The translations under genes were made by a program, and so were the position numbers. A stretch of 64,000 nucleotides of DNA, from contig CBDESR010000005.1 of the NCBI GenBank assembly GCA_965242615.1, forward strand, positions 372,001 through 436,000, written 5' to 3'. The notes under the pieces are model-generated. The model made no database searches. It was given only the letters and a program-made list of their open reading frames with translations, and was not told where the DNA came from. Positions 23,115 to 31,133 of the stretch are shown piece by piece. Each line of letters opens with the position of its first letter. Position 1 is the stretch's first letter. The stretch is from CBDBCU01 sp965242615 (lineage in GTDB: Bacteria > Chloroflexota > Dehalococcoidia > Lucifugimonadales > UBA3495).

Positions 23115-24080
23115 CTACTTTCCCGCCCCCGGCCGTTCCCGTTCCAGAAACTCCAGAAAGGCTTGCTGCGTCGGGGAAAGCCGTCGTTCCTTGGGGTAAA
23201 TCAGCGTCAACGGCCGCCGGCAGCGCCAATCAGTCACCGGCAGGGCCGTCAGCAAGCCGGCTTTGACTTCGGCGACGATGCCTAATCGGGAGATGACGCC
23301 CACGCCGCCGCCGGCCGCCGCCGCCTGCTTGATGGCTTGATTGCTGCCCAGGGTCAAGTCCGCCGTCGGCTCCAATCCTAACCGGGCGAACTGCCGCTCG
23401 GCCGCGTTGCGGGTGGCCGAACCCGGCTCCCGCAAAATCAGCCCGGCGGCTACCGCCTGCGCTGCCGTTACCCGCCGCTGCTGCGCCAAGGGATGGGCCG
23501 GCGCCGCCACCAGGACGATGTCATCATCCACATAATCCCGGAAAGCCAGCTCGCTGTGCTGCGGCGGCGGATGCCCGCCGACCATTCCCAAGTCCAGCTC
23601 CTGGTTCAGCAGCCGGCTCATTATGGTCTGGGTGTTGCCGATGAACATTCGCACCTGGATGCCCGGGTAAATCTGCCGAAATCGCCCTAACGACTGCGGC
23701 AGCACATACTCTCCCGGCGTGGCGCTGGCGGCCAGCGTCAGATACCCGGATTGCAGGTTGTGAATTTCATCCACCGTCTCCAGCATCTTGCCCGACAGCG
23801 CAAAAATCTGCTGAGCATAGGCCAGTGCCGTCTCCCCCAACTCGGTAATCTGCAAGCCCCGGGCCCGCCGGTGAAACAGCGGCGCGCCCAAAAACTTCTC
23901 CAACTCCTGTACCTGAATCGACACCGCCGGCTGGGTGATGTTCAAGGCATCGGCGGCCCGGGAAAAGCTCTGGTGCAGCGCCACGGCGTAAAAGATGTAG
24001 AGCTGGTGAAAGTTCAGCGGGCTGCCCTGCCCGTCATTGCCCACCGGGCGCAGGGACGGCAGCGGCGGAACTTGACTCAT
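23115..24080 (-). CDS. LysR-type transcriptional regulator
   Basis: A 321-residue LTTR. The winged helix-turn-helix covers about residues 22-82 (LYIFYAVALHQSFSRAADAL, NITQPAVSIQVQELEKFLG, LFHRRARGLQ). The substrate-binding domain follows (GYLTLAASATPGEYVLPQSL, ELDLGMVGG), most like the CysB/CbbR branch. It probably controls its own transcript or nearby genes in response to a small metabolite. ATG preceded by CAGGAG. It is transcribed in the same direction as the VOC gene behind it. Confidence 0.92.
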   Translation of the reverse strand: MSQVPPLPSLRPVGNDGQGSPLNFHQLYIFYAVALHQSFSRAADALNITQPAVSIQVQELEKFLGAPLFHRRARGLQITELGETALAYAQQIFALSGKMLETVDEIHNLQSGYLTLAASATPGEYVLPQSLGRFRQIYPGIQVRMFIGNTQTIMSRLLNQELDLGMVGGHPPPQHSELAFRDYVDDDIVLVAAPAHPLAQQRRVTAAQAVAAGLILREPGSATRNAAERQFARLGLEPTADLTLGSNQAIKQAAAAGGGVGVISRLGIVAEVKAGLLTALPVTDWRCRRPLTLIYPKERRLSPTQQAFLEFLERERPGAGK

Positions 24081-24215
24081 AGTGTATCTCCTGTTGCCGG
24101 TCTAGCTTTCGGGTCAACCCGGCTGCGGCCGCCGCCACCACCGTCCGGGCCGCCCGACCGGGGCTTTTTTGACCCTACCCCTTGCCGCCGCCGCCGGTCA
24201 ATACCCCCTTAAACC

Positions 24216-24315
24216 GGTTCCGTTTGCTTTTAGGGTACGGCAATTTTACCGACTCGAGAACTTTACGGAAAAATCGTAAAGTTGAAAAGACTGTACCCTA
24301 AAAGCAAACGGAACC
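24216..24315. repeat. 100-bp inverted-repeat element (MITE-like), copy 2
   Basis: Reverse complement of 2237-2336 with two differences near one arm. Its terminal base also forms the last base of the TAG stop of the CoA-transferase gene. It lies between that gene and the LysR start. Confidence 0.88.
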
Positions 24316-25013
24316 TAATCAAAAATCCCGTCCGGCGGGATTTGCACCAGCCGGTCCACATAGACGCCGGGGACATGGATTTTGTCCGGGTCGAGTTCCC
24401 CCGCCGGCACTATGGCATCCTCCACCTCCACCACGGTAATGCCGGCGGCCATCGCCATAATCGGGTTAAAGTTTCGGGCGGCCATCCGGAATTGCAGATT
24501 GCCGAAAGTATCGGCCCGCCAGGCCCGCACCAAGGCATAGTCAGCGTGGAGCGGATACTCCAGCACATAAGTGCGGCCGTTGATTTCCCGGTGTTCCTTA
24601 CCCTCAGCCAGCTCAGTGCCGACACTGGCCGGCGTATAGAAAGCGCCAATGCCCGACCCGGCGGCCCGGATGCGCTCGGCCATAGTCCCTTGCGGCACCA
24701 GTTCGGCGTCGATTTCGTCGTTGTTATACATCCGCACGAAAGGGGTAATCTGGGACGGATGCGTGGGCGCGGTAAAGGCGGCGTACATTTTCTTAACCTG
24801 GCCGGCCGCAATCAGCGTCCCCACATCCACTTTGTCATCCGGAGTGCCGGTGTTGTTGGAAATGCCGGTCAGTTCCTTGGCGCCCTGGCGATGCAAGGCC
24901 GCCAGCAGATTGCGGGGAATACCGACGCCGCCGAACCCGGGCGACATAAATACGGAACCATCGGGAACATCGGCCACCGCCGCGTCAAAATCGGGATAAA
25001 TCTTGTTTTTCAT
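24315..25013 (-). CDS. 3-oxoacid CoA-transferase, subunit A
   Basis: A 232-residue subunit A of a family I CoA transferase. It has SPGFGGVGIPRNLLAAL (the CoA-binding glycine loop), ISNNTGT, GQVKKMYAAFT, ELVPQGTMAERIRAAGSGIG, AFYTPASVGT and NIMAMAAGITVVEVE-like ending segments. The catalytic glutamate is on subunit B, which is normally the next gene; here a 100-bp inverted-repeat element begins exactly at the stop codon and no B gene follows. It may pair with a B subunit encoded elsewhere or be stranded. GGAGGAAC lies 11 bases before the ATG. Confidence 0.9.
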   Translation of the reverse strand: MKNKIYPDFDAAVADVPDGSVFMSPGFGGVGIPRNLLAALHRQGAKELTGISNNTGTPDDKVDVGTLIAAGQVKKMYAAFTAPTHPSQITPFVRMYNNDEIDAELVPQGTMAERIRAAGSGIGAFYTPASVGTELAEGKEHREINGRTYVLEYPLHADYALVRAWRADTFGNLQFRMAARNFNPIMAMAAGITVVEVEDAIVPAGELDPDKIHVPGVYVDRLVQIPPDGIFD

Positions 25014-25050
25014 CAGTAGCAGTTCCTCCGGAGCCAGCAGTCTGCCCCGA

Positions 25051-25059
25051 ATAATACCA
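25051..25059 (-). promoter_or_regulatory. Extended -10 promoter for the CoA-transferase gene
   Basis: Minus strand TGGTATTAT, about 40 bases upstream of the ATG at 25013. Confidence 0.45.
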
Positions 25060-25100
25060 TAGAACGGGGCGGTTGGGCTAACGACGACGGAGCGGCAACC

Positions 25101-25179
25101 GGGCTATCGCCGATAGCAACCTTCCTTCCCACTTTTGCGGGAACGATGGTAAGTAAGTTGCCAGGTATAGGCGATTGCC
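25101..25179. repeat. Degraded REP-like palindromic element, copy C
   Basis: Begins GGGCTATCGCC and ends GGCGATTGCC, with a core TTCCCACTTTTGCGGGAAC that is the mirror of the core in 55013-55134. Confidence 0.6.
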
Positions 25180-25203
25180 TTGTTGCCGGGGCGGGATTCT
25201 CGG

Positions 25204-25232
25204 TTGCCCCAACTGGCGTTTTGGGGTAAGAT
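25204..25232 (+). promoter_or_regulatory. Promoter for the PIG-L deacetylase gene
   Basis: TTGCCC (25204-25209), a 17-base spacer, TAAGAT (25227-25232); ATG is at 25285. Confidence 0.5.
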
Positions 25233-25284
25233 AGGGCGGCAATTAGCGCCGGCCTGATTGGTCCGGCCCGGGGAGAAAGGGATA

Positions 25285-25992
25285 ATGGATGAAATACCCC
25301 AACGGGTTTTGGTCGTTACGCCGCACCCGGATGATGCGGAACTCTGGTGCGGCGGAACTTTGGCCCGCTGGATTGGGCAGGGCGCGGCCGTTTATTATGT
25401 CCTCTGCACCGATGGCAGCCGGGGCAGTGAAAAGCCGGGGGTAACGCCGCGGGAATTGGCGGCAATCCGGGAGGAGGAGCAGTGGGCCGCCGTTAAACTG
25501 CTGGGCGTCAAGAAATTGTCGCAGCTGCGCTACCGGGATGGGGAGTTGGAGGATAGCGCGCAGTTCCGCAAGGATCTGGTGCGGGAAATCCGCCGGGTTC
25601 AGCCGGAGGTGGCCCTGGCCCCCGAACCCTACCGCCGCAATTTGGCTTGGCACCGCGACCACCGCATCGCCGGCCAAGTCGCCCTGGACGCCGTTTTTCC
25701 CTACGCCCGCGACCATCTGCATTTTGGCGAGCTGTGGCGGGATGAGGGACTGGAGCCGCACAAAACCGGCACCATCCTGTTCTGGGGAACGGAGCAGCCC
25801 GATACCTTTATTGACATTGGCGGCACCCTGGAAACCAAACTAGCCGCCATCCAGGCCCACCGCAGCCAAGTAGCCGACCATCCGGTACGGGATGTGGTGG
25901 ACGAAGTGATGCAGCGGGCATTGGAAGCGGGCGGTCAAGCCGGCTGCCAATACGCCGAGGCGTTTCGGAAAGTTACCTTTCGGACCGGGTAG
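25285..25992 (+). CDS. PIG-L family N-acetyl-sugar deacetylase
   Basis: A 235-residue Zn2+ deacetylase of the LmbE/PIG-L fold. The signature PHPDDAELWCGG is near residue 12 and the third metal ligand lies in HRDHR (about 118). These enzymes remove an acetyl group from GlcNAc-containing metabolites such as mycothiol, bacillithiol or lipid precursors. The ATG at 25285 follows GGGAGAAAGGG. A good promoter is upstream. It stands alone. Confidence 0.9.
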   Translation: MDEIPQRVLVVTPHPDDAELWCGGTLARWIGQGAAVYYVLCTDGSRGSEKPGVTPRELAAIREEEQWAAVKLLGVKKLSQLRYRDGELEDSAQFRKDLVREIRRVQPEVALAPEPYRRNLAWHRDHRIAGQVALDAVFPYARDHLHFGELWRDEGLEPHKTGTILFWGTEQPDTFIDIGGTLETKLAAIQAHRSQVADHPVRDVVDEVMQRALEAGGQAGCQYAEAFRKVTFRTG

Positions 25993-26048
25993 GGGTTTTC
26001 AACCCGGAGCCGTCGGGCAATAGCTGCGGCTCCCGCGTTATGCGCTTG

Positions 26049-26369
26049 CTACGCCACTTCGCTGATTTGGATTTGGATGGCGTGGCGGTCCAGGTCGGTA
26101 AAGTTGGGCGTCTCCCCCAACAGTTCCCGGCCGTGGGCTTTGAAGCCGGCGTGGACTTCGTCGACGGTGTTGAAGTAGAGGCTGCCGATGGCGATGAAGG
26201 GGGCCGGCGCGTTGGGGTCGGCGGAGCTGAGGCCGCTTTCGACTTCGCTGCGGAGCAGGCCCATGCTGTCCAGCCGCCGGTGAACCAGGGGGATGTAGGT
26301 GCCGGTGTAGTAAGCCAGGTCAAACTTTTGGTCCGGCTGGTTGGGGTAGAGGAAAGAGACTTTAATCAT
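26049..26369 (-). CDS. EthD family protein
   Basis: A 106-residue dimeric ferredoxin-like fold protein. It starts IKVSFLYPNQPDQKFDLAYY with the Y-x-x-x-H segment TYIPLVHRR, then IGSLYFNTVDEVHAGF, as in EthD/REDY proteins. These are often found with P450 or polyketide-type genes and sometimes act in ether or aromatic breakdown. ATG is preceded by AAGGAG. No operon partner. Confidence 0.85.
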   Translation of the reverse strand: MIKVSFLYPNQPDQKFDLAYYTGTYIPLVHRRLDSMGLLRSEVESGLSSADPNAPAPFIAIGSLYFNTVDEVHAGFKAHGRELLGETPNFTDLDRHAIQIQISEVA

Positions 26370-26454
26370 TGGGGTGACTCCTTTTGCTGATGTGCCGCTA
26401 TTTTAACACAGGGCAGCAAAGGGCGTCGAAGCAATTTCATTGTTGGACAGATTT

Positions 26455-26814
26455 CTATCGCCGTTCCCGCGCCGGCCGCACCTTAAACCCCGCGCTGCCT
26501 TGCTGCCGCCGCGCCCATTTCAGATAGCGCCGCACCTGTGGATTGGCTTCCAGCAAAGGAAGGGAATGCAGTTCGGCGGCCAGCGTAGCCTCGGAAAAGA
26601 GGGCGTGCAGTTGCCGATGGCAGGTAGCGCAGAGTTGCGCGGTCGGCCCGAACCGGCCGCCGGCGGCCCGGGGTATCAAATGGTGGACGGTGCAGTGCGG
26701 CGTCTCCCGCCGGCACAATTCGCAGATCCGACCCGACGCCCTTTGACCGGCATGGGGACCGGCCTGGTCTCTAGCCCTGGCCGCCCGGCGGCCGCTCCGG
26801 CTTCCGGCCGTCAT
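26455..26814 (-). CDS. HNH endonuclease family protein
   Basis: A 119-residue protein whose ATG overlaps the previous stop as ATGA. After a basic N-terminus comes CELCRRETPHCTVHHLIPRAAGG and ATCHRQLHALF: two C-x2-C zinc pairs (CELC, CATCH) around the HH core, the standard HNH layout. HNH proteins nick or cut DNA in mobile elements, restriction systems or repair. It is translationally coupled to a 157-residue protein of unknown function, so the two probably act together. Confidence 0.82.
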   Translation of the reverse strand: MTAGSRSGRRAARARDQAGPHAGQRASGRICELCRRETPHCTVHHLIPRAAGGRFGPTAQLCATCHRQLHALFSEATLAAELHSLPLLEANPQVRRYLKWARRQQGSAGFKVRPARERR

Positions 26815-27284
26815 CCCGCGTTCAGGAAGCGCCAACCGGGCAAATCGACTTGCCACTGCCCTTCCTCCAGGAGCATCGGAATTACCAGGCCCGACATCAT
26901 CCGCCCCTGCGGCACCGACCGCTCCTCCTCGACGACGCCGAAGGGCAGAAAGGCGAAGGCGTGGCGGTCGTCGATATAGCTGGTCGGGGCTACGCCCAGG
27001 TCGGTCAAGTCCTCCAGGGGCCACAGGCGCAGCACGGTATCCCGAAAATCTTTCAGCATACTGGCCCGCATCCCGTGGTCGCGGTCGTAGGCCGCCCGAT
27101 AAGCGTCCTGCATATCGATGTTGTTGCGGGTGGCCCAGACGCCCAAGCGCATTCCCCGGGTTTCCCGGGACAGCATTTCCCAAGCCTGGTTCATATCGCC
27201 GTCCCGGATGGCTTCGGCAAATACGCCGGCCCGGTTGCCTACGGCGTCGGGTTCCTGGCTTCGCTTGTGTCCGGGAATACGCAT
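26811..27284 (-). CDS. Conserved-looking protein of unknown function coupled to HNH gene
   Basis: 157 residues, acidic and soluble-looking. It has helical stretches at the start (GVFAEAIRDGDMNQAWEMLS) and a beta-rich end (LVIPMLLEEGQWQVDLPGW) that resembles SnoaL/NTF2-like or DUF4878-type folds, but the match is too weak to name. ATG follows GGAAAGGATAAG. The last base pair of the stop overlaps the HNH start, so the pair is one operon. Confidence 0.65.
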   Translation of the reverse strand: MRIPGHKRSQEPDAVGNRAGVFAEAIRDGDMNQAWEMLSRETRGMRLGVWATRNNIDMQDAYRAAYDRDHGMRASMLKDFRDTVLRLWPLEDLTDLGVAPTSYIDDRHAFAFLPFGVVEEERSVPQGRMMSGLVIPMLLEEGQWQVDLPGWRFLNAG

Positions 27285-27338
27285 GGGGACTTATCCTTTC
27301 CTTGAATTGAGTTGGGGGACAGAGGGTTGGCATCGAGA

Positions 27339-27542
27339 CTAAAGCCGGGCAATCGCCCGCAGCGAGACGCCCAACAAAACAAAGAAAACGGTGGCTGCTA
27401 AAATGCCGGGGTCGAAATCAGTGAACGAGCTCGCCGGTAGCGCCCGGGTCAGCAGGATAGCGGCTGCTCCTAAGCAGACCGTTCCAAAGTCGCTAACTAT
27501 CGACTTGAACGCTTCCCGGGTCCAGTTTGACCAATTCGGCAC
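27339..27542 (-). CDS. Small 67-residue two-pass membrane protein
   Basis: GTG start at 27542 with AAGGGGG six bases upstream. An amphipathic head (NWSNWTREAFKSIVSDFG) is followed by two hydrophobic helices (TVCLGAAAILLTRAL and ILAATVFFVLLGVSL). It starts 11 bases after the stop of another small membrane protein gene. The same frame runs farther upstream out of frame with the real neighbour, so only this part is credible. Confidence 0.55.
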   Translation of the reverse strand: MPNWSNWTREAFKSIVSDFGTVCLGAAAILLTRALPASSFTDFDPGILAATVFFVLLGVSLRAIARL

Positions 27543-27553
27543 TCGCTGCCCCC

Positions 27554-27775
27554 TTACCTCGACTTGCCCAAGAACAGCGCCACCGCCATCGCCCCTACCC
27601 CAGCCACCGCAATGCCCCCCCAAATGTAGGCGATAAGCATCGTGGCTTTCAAGGGCGCGGAGCGATCGGGGTCTTGCAGCGGCGACCACCCCAGCTGATG
27701 CCCGATGACCAACAGCCAACAGACTACCGCCAGCAGCCCCAGAAAGGCATAAACAACTCCCTCGCGCATTGCCAT
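27554..27775 (-). CDS. Small 73-residue two-pass membrane protein
   Basis: ATG at 27775. Two membrane helices (VVYAFLGLLAVVCWLLVIGH and AYIWGGIAVAGVGAMAVALF) flank a short polar loop (PLQDPDRSAPLK). It leads a two-gene unit with the 67-residue protein and has an extended -10 promoter 41-49 bases upstream. No family recognised. Confidence 0.62.
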   Translation of the reverse strand: MAMREGVVYAFLGLLAVVCWLLVIGHQLGWSPLQDPDRSAPLKATMLIAYIWGGIAVAGVGAMAVALFLGKSR

Positions 27776-27815
27776 CAGCCCATCTCCTAAGGTTCACCCC
27801 GGTTGCCTAGCCGCT

Positions 27816-27824
27816 ATTATACCA
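27816..27824 (-). promoter_or_regulatory. Extended -10 promoter for the small membrane protein pair
   Basis: Minus strand TGGTATAAT, a perfect TGnTATAAT. Confidence 0.55.
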
Positions 27825-27891
27825 CGCCCGGCCGTTGCTAAAATACAGAGTACGCCCGCGGGAGCCGTACTGGTATGCTTCGGCAGCCAGT

Positions 27892-28839
27892 CTAACGGCG
27901 AGTTATTTTTAAGCCGACGTACACTACGTATAGCGGTTCACCAGCAGGCGCCGGCCAAGAAAAATGGATTCGGAAAGGAGGATGATTCACCTTGCCGTGC
28001 CAGGGGCAAAACAGAGGATCTCCGGGCCGCCCCGGGTGATTAAAAGTGAGTTCCCGCCGGAAATCGCGCTTTTCAGTAGCTGACGAGTCGGAGAACCACG
28101 CCCTTTCTCCGGTAAAATGGTCCCGGATCAGCCGGTTTCTCTCGGAAGTACGCTGACTTTGATCGTCCACCGCCCCCATAAGTCGGTCCAGAATTTCCAA
28201 ACGGCTGATAATGCGGTCGGCCGCTCCGGGAACGAAAGGCTGACCATCCAGAGATCGAAAGCAATCCGCCGAGAAATGCAACAGTTGGAATTTTGCCCGG
28301 CAGACCTCTGCCAAGCGGCGCCAATCGCTGATCGGCGGCTCTGCCGCTTGTAGCGCAGTCTCCAGATCCGACTGCGACCAATAGTTCTTGACCGGGATGC
28401 CGGTTTCGCCGTTGTCCGACATAGTTACGGTTACAGGAGAACGCTCCCATTGGGATGGGGCAAAGCTCACCAGCCGGCGGTCAATTCCAAAGGCAGAGCA
28501 ATAAGCCGCCTCGCCGACCGCCGTCTCCGTAACTACCTCACCGTCGACCTTCAGCGAAAGGCCGAAGGAATGTTCCGGAGCATCCTCCCAGAAGGGACCG
28601 TGTTTCGTGAGCCACGTCAGTAAAGACCTCTTTTCGTCTTGGGTAAAGGTTTGGAGAGCGGCGAACACCGTGGTTGACGCGTCAATGTGACAGTTCACGA
28701 TGTTGCGGTGGCAGTATAGCCGGCGGCCCAACCGGGATGCGCTCTCACGCATCGCTACGATGCGGCGGATCGCTTCCCGAAACTCGGAAAGGCTCGGAAA
28801 CTGCTGGTGAATGGACAGGTCGTTAAGCAGCAAGTCCAT
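27892..28839 (-). CDS. Third gene of DUF262-ATPase trio, unknown function
   Basis: 315 residues. It begins MDLLLNDLSIHQQF and REAIRRIVAMRESASRLGR, has HRNIVNCHI, a middle QLLHFSADCFRSL, and a conserved-looking end FCPWHGKVNHPPFRIHFSWP and LYVVYVGLKITRR. The C-x-x-H and repeated His near the end could bind a metal. No nuclease or enzyme family is recognised with confidence. The ATG follows the ATPase stop with no gap (TAAATG), so it is translated with it. I recall similar proteins beside DUF3696-type ATPases, which supports a joint function, probably as effector. Confidence 0.68.
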   Translation of the reverse strand: MDLLLNDLSIHQQFPSLSEFREAIRRIVAMRESASRLGRRLYCHRNIVNCHIDASTTVFAALQTFTQDEKRSLLTWLTKHGPFWEDAPEHSFGLSLKVDGEVVTETAVGEAAYCSAFGIDRRLVSFAPSQWERSPVTVTMSDNGETGIPVKNYWSQSDLETALQAAEPPISDWRRLAEVCRAKFQLLHFSADCFRSLDGQPFVPGAADRIISRLEILDRLMGAVDDQSQRTSERNRLIRDHFTGERAWFSDSSATEKRDFRRELTFNHPGRPGDPLFCPWHGKVNHPPFRIHFSWPAPAGEPLYVVYVGLKITRR

Positions 28840-29985
28840 TTATTCACCCCACCCGGCAAAGTAGTCCAGATCCTTGTCGAACTGGTCGAAAAACCCTTCC
28901 GGCCAAACGTCGATGTTCCCGGAACTGTCCAGGATCGGGCTTAACACTTGGGGCGAATCCTCCGACCGGGGTTGCAGGAAATGAATTGCCACCTCCTCCG
29001 CGGGCAACTGCTCAGATTTTACGGCTCGACGAATGCCGTTAAGAATATGGTCGCTGTGGGTTTCCACGATTACCTGGACGCCGGCGTGGGCTACTTCGGC
29101 TAGGAATTGCCCCATAAGCGCCTGACCGGAAGGGTGCAGATGCACTTCCGGGTTTTCAATCAAAAGGATGCTGCCTTTAGGGACGGACAAGGCAGCTACT
29201 ATAATCGGCAGGACTTGGGTAATTCCGAATCCGCAGTGAATGGGGCGCAGAAAGTTCGTATCCGGAGAAATCCTTATCCCCAGGGTTACGGCGTTGACAT
29301 TAGGCACTTGCTGCACCTGCAAGGCGCAACCGGGAAAGAAAGCGCCCAAGCGGGCCTCTACTTGCGGCAACAATGTAGGTACCACCCCGGACAGTACCCG
29401 TTCCGCAACAATCCGCTCCCCCAGTCCTTGGTACAATACGCTGGCGGCGTTCTCTCCGGTAGGGCCAACGGCACTCACGGCTTCATCCACCAGGGTATAA
29501 ATATCCCGCGGCCCCTCGCGCTCCGCCGTGATGTAAGTCAGGTTTTGCAATCGCAATGCGAGCCGTAAAGCGGCGTCGTTGACCGCCCCGATGGGCAGCA
29601 GATACCGGAGCGCATCAGCTGTGGGGTTGTCGTAGGTTTCACCGCCCACGGTTACTTGAGCTACCGCCAGCGACATATCCCGCCGGCCGCCCGAGAAAGA
29701 CCATTCACAGCCTACGGCTTCGTCAATCAGACCGATGCCCAAGCTGTCCGAGCCATGCACCTGGTCCATAACATCCGTTACGGTTCCCAAGTCGGCTACG
29801 GAACCGTTAAGCATCAAGCGCGGCGACCAGCGGTTGTCGCGAAAGGTCTGGTGCAGTAAGACCAGGGCTTGCAGGATGGAGGACTTGCCCGAGGCGTTAG
29901 TGCCGGACAGCAACGTCAGCTCTCCCAAGGGGAGCCTGAGCAGTTCGAAGCACTTGAAGTTCGTGAGGTTAATCTGGGTAAGCAC
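28840..29985 (-). CDS. AAA/ABC-type ATPase with DUF3696 C-terminus
   Basis: From GTG at 29985 (GGGAGG six bases before it) the product is 381 residues. It opens LTQINLTNFKCFELL, then Walker A GTNASGKSS (28-36) and Walker B SILLIENPEVHLHP, followed by VIVETHSDHILNGIRRAV. The C-terminus NIDVWPEGFFDQFDKDLDYF is the DUF3696 signature. RecF/OLD-like ATPases of this kind are frequent sensors in anti-phage systems. It overlaps the DUF262 gene by 17 bases and abuts the third gene, so the trio is one tightly coupled operon. Confidence 0.85.
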   Translation of the reverse strand: MLTQINLTNFKCFELLRLPLGELTLLSGTNASGKSSILQALVLLHQTFRDNRWSPRLMLNGSVADLGTVTDVMDQVHGSDSLGIGLIDEAVGCEWSFSGGRRDMSLAVAQVTVGGETYDNPTADALRYLLPIGAVNDAALRLALRLQNLTYITAEREGPRDIYTLVDEAVSAVGPTGENAASVLYQGLGERIVAERVLSGVVPTLLPQVEARLGAFFPGCALQVQQVPNVNAVTLGIRISPDTNFLRPIHCGFGITQVLPIIVAALSVPKGSILLIENPEVHLHPSGQALMGQFLAEVAHAGVQVIVETHSDHILNGIRRAVKSEQLPAEEVAIHFLQPRSEDSPQVLSPILDSSGNIDVWPEGFFDQFDKDLDYFAGWGE

Positions 29986-31078
29986 CAAAAACCTCCCGGA
30001 ACATCTGCTCAGCAGATTCAAACCGCTGCTGCACCCGCTTTACCTGGTTGGTGCCGTAGGTGATGGCATCCTGAAAAGCCGCGTCCTCCAGCAACTGTTG
30101 GAACGCCATCCTGAGGTCATCGGCGCGCTTTTCTACCGCGCTTTCCTCATAGCGGGCCAGCCCGGTAAGCATAACATCCCACAGGGAAGCGTTGATGACA
30201 TTGCGACCCTCTTGCCCTTCGGAGTGCTTGCGGAAGGCGTGAATGCCGAACACCTTTAGGTTGTTAGCCAAGCCGCGGCGCAGCTGGGCGGAGAGGGTTT
30301 CCAGTTCCGGCTCTTTGCGCTGATTCATCTGCTCAAGGGTTTTCGCCAGAAAGTCGTCCATATCTCCCCGGTAATCAGCCAAGGAGAAAAGCTGAAAGCC
30401 GCAGAAGCGGTTGATAAATTCCCGGTCCCGCATAGCGCCTGCGTTCAAGCTGCGGCCGGTGGCCTCGATGAACAGAGGATTGGCCGCTTCCTCTTTCAGG
30501 AAGCGGGTAGCCGGCCCCATAAAGAGGCAATTACGCATCTGCTGGCGGGTCAAGGGCGTGCCACCGTTCACCCGCTCGAATATATCCATCCGCGCCCGTT
30601 CCGGCGCCTTGGCGTCGATGATGTAAAGGGTCAGGTTGCAGTCCTCGACCCGATTCCGCAACTTGGGCGAAAGGTCGGCGAACCGCTTTCCGTCCAGTTC
30701 GGGTTGCTTAGGCAGCCGGAGGCGCAACCCGTCTTTCACGAAGTTCTTAAAGGTGGACAACCGTTGCAAGCCGTCCACCACGACCATCCGACCGTCAGGG
30801 TTTTCCGCGATGTAAAAGACGGGCAAGGGTATCCGCATCAGCACGGACTCGATCAGCTTGCTCTGCTTGACCTCGGGCCAAATGAAATCCCGCTGAAAGT
30901 CCGGGTCCATTACGTACATACCTTGCTTGATCCGGCGCAGGATGCCGTCAATGGTACGGTTCTCGTTCCGAATGAGCATAGTGTCCAGGGGGTATTCCCC
31001 TAGGGCCTCGTCCTCGCTGCCGCCGAGGCCCTCTACTTCCTCTAATTCCTCGGCAGGGGAAACCACCGATTGAGCCAT
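29969..31078 (-). CDS. DUF262 family protein
   Basis: 369 residues. The DUF262 core begins IDGILRRIKQGMYVMDPDFQR and contains the ParB-like nucleotide motif VVDGLQRLSTF, then IFERVNGGTPLTRQQMRN. DUF262 proteins, for example GmrS and SspE/BrxU relatives, use an NTP and act in restriction of modified or unmodified DNA. No DUF1524 nuclease domain follows here, so the nuclease activity, if any, must come from elsewhere in the trio. ATG has AGGAGG upstream and an extended -10 promoter. Confidence 0.88.
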   Translation of the reverse strand: MAQSVVSPAEELEEVEGLGGSEDEALGEYPLDTMLIRNENRTIDGILRRIKQGMYVMDPDFQRDFIWPEVKQSKLIESVLMRIPLPVFYIAENPDGRMVVVDGLQRLSTFKNFVKDGLRLRLPKQPELDGKRFADLSPKLRNRVEDCNLTLYIIDAKAPERARMDIFERVNGGTPLTRQQMRNCLFMGPATRFLKEEAANPLFIEATGRSLNAGAMRDREFINRFCGFQLFSLADYRGDMDDFLAKTLEQMNQRKEPELETLSAQLRRGLANNLKVFGIHAFRKHSEGQEGRNVINASLWDVMLTGLARYEESAVEKRADDLRMAFQQLLEDAAFQDAITYGTNQVKRVQQRFESAEQMFREVFGAYPD

Positions 31079-31110
31079 AGCCTTTACGCCCTCCTGATGG
31101 ATTTGACTGG

Positions 31111-31119
31111 ATCATAGCA
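31111..31119 (-). promoter_or_regulatory. Extended -10 promoter for the DUF262-ATPase trio
   Basis: Minus strand TGCTATGAT about 33-41 bases before the ATG at 31078, in the short gap behind the gamma-glutamyltransferase gene. Confidence 0.45.
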
Positions 31120-31133
31120 CACTATTTTCGCGA

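Noticed and set aside
26455..27333. A 292-codon frame across the HNH gene and its partner
   Set aside because: Only the last 119 codons are protein-like; the first part is another frame of the 157-residue gene, and the ATGA overlap gives the proper HNH start.
29969..31078. Assigning the DUF262 trio to GmrSD type IV restriction
   Set aside because: No DUF1524 (GmrD) nuclease domain is present in the trio.
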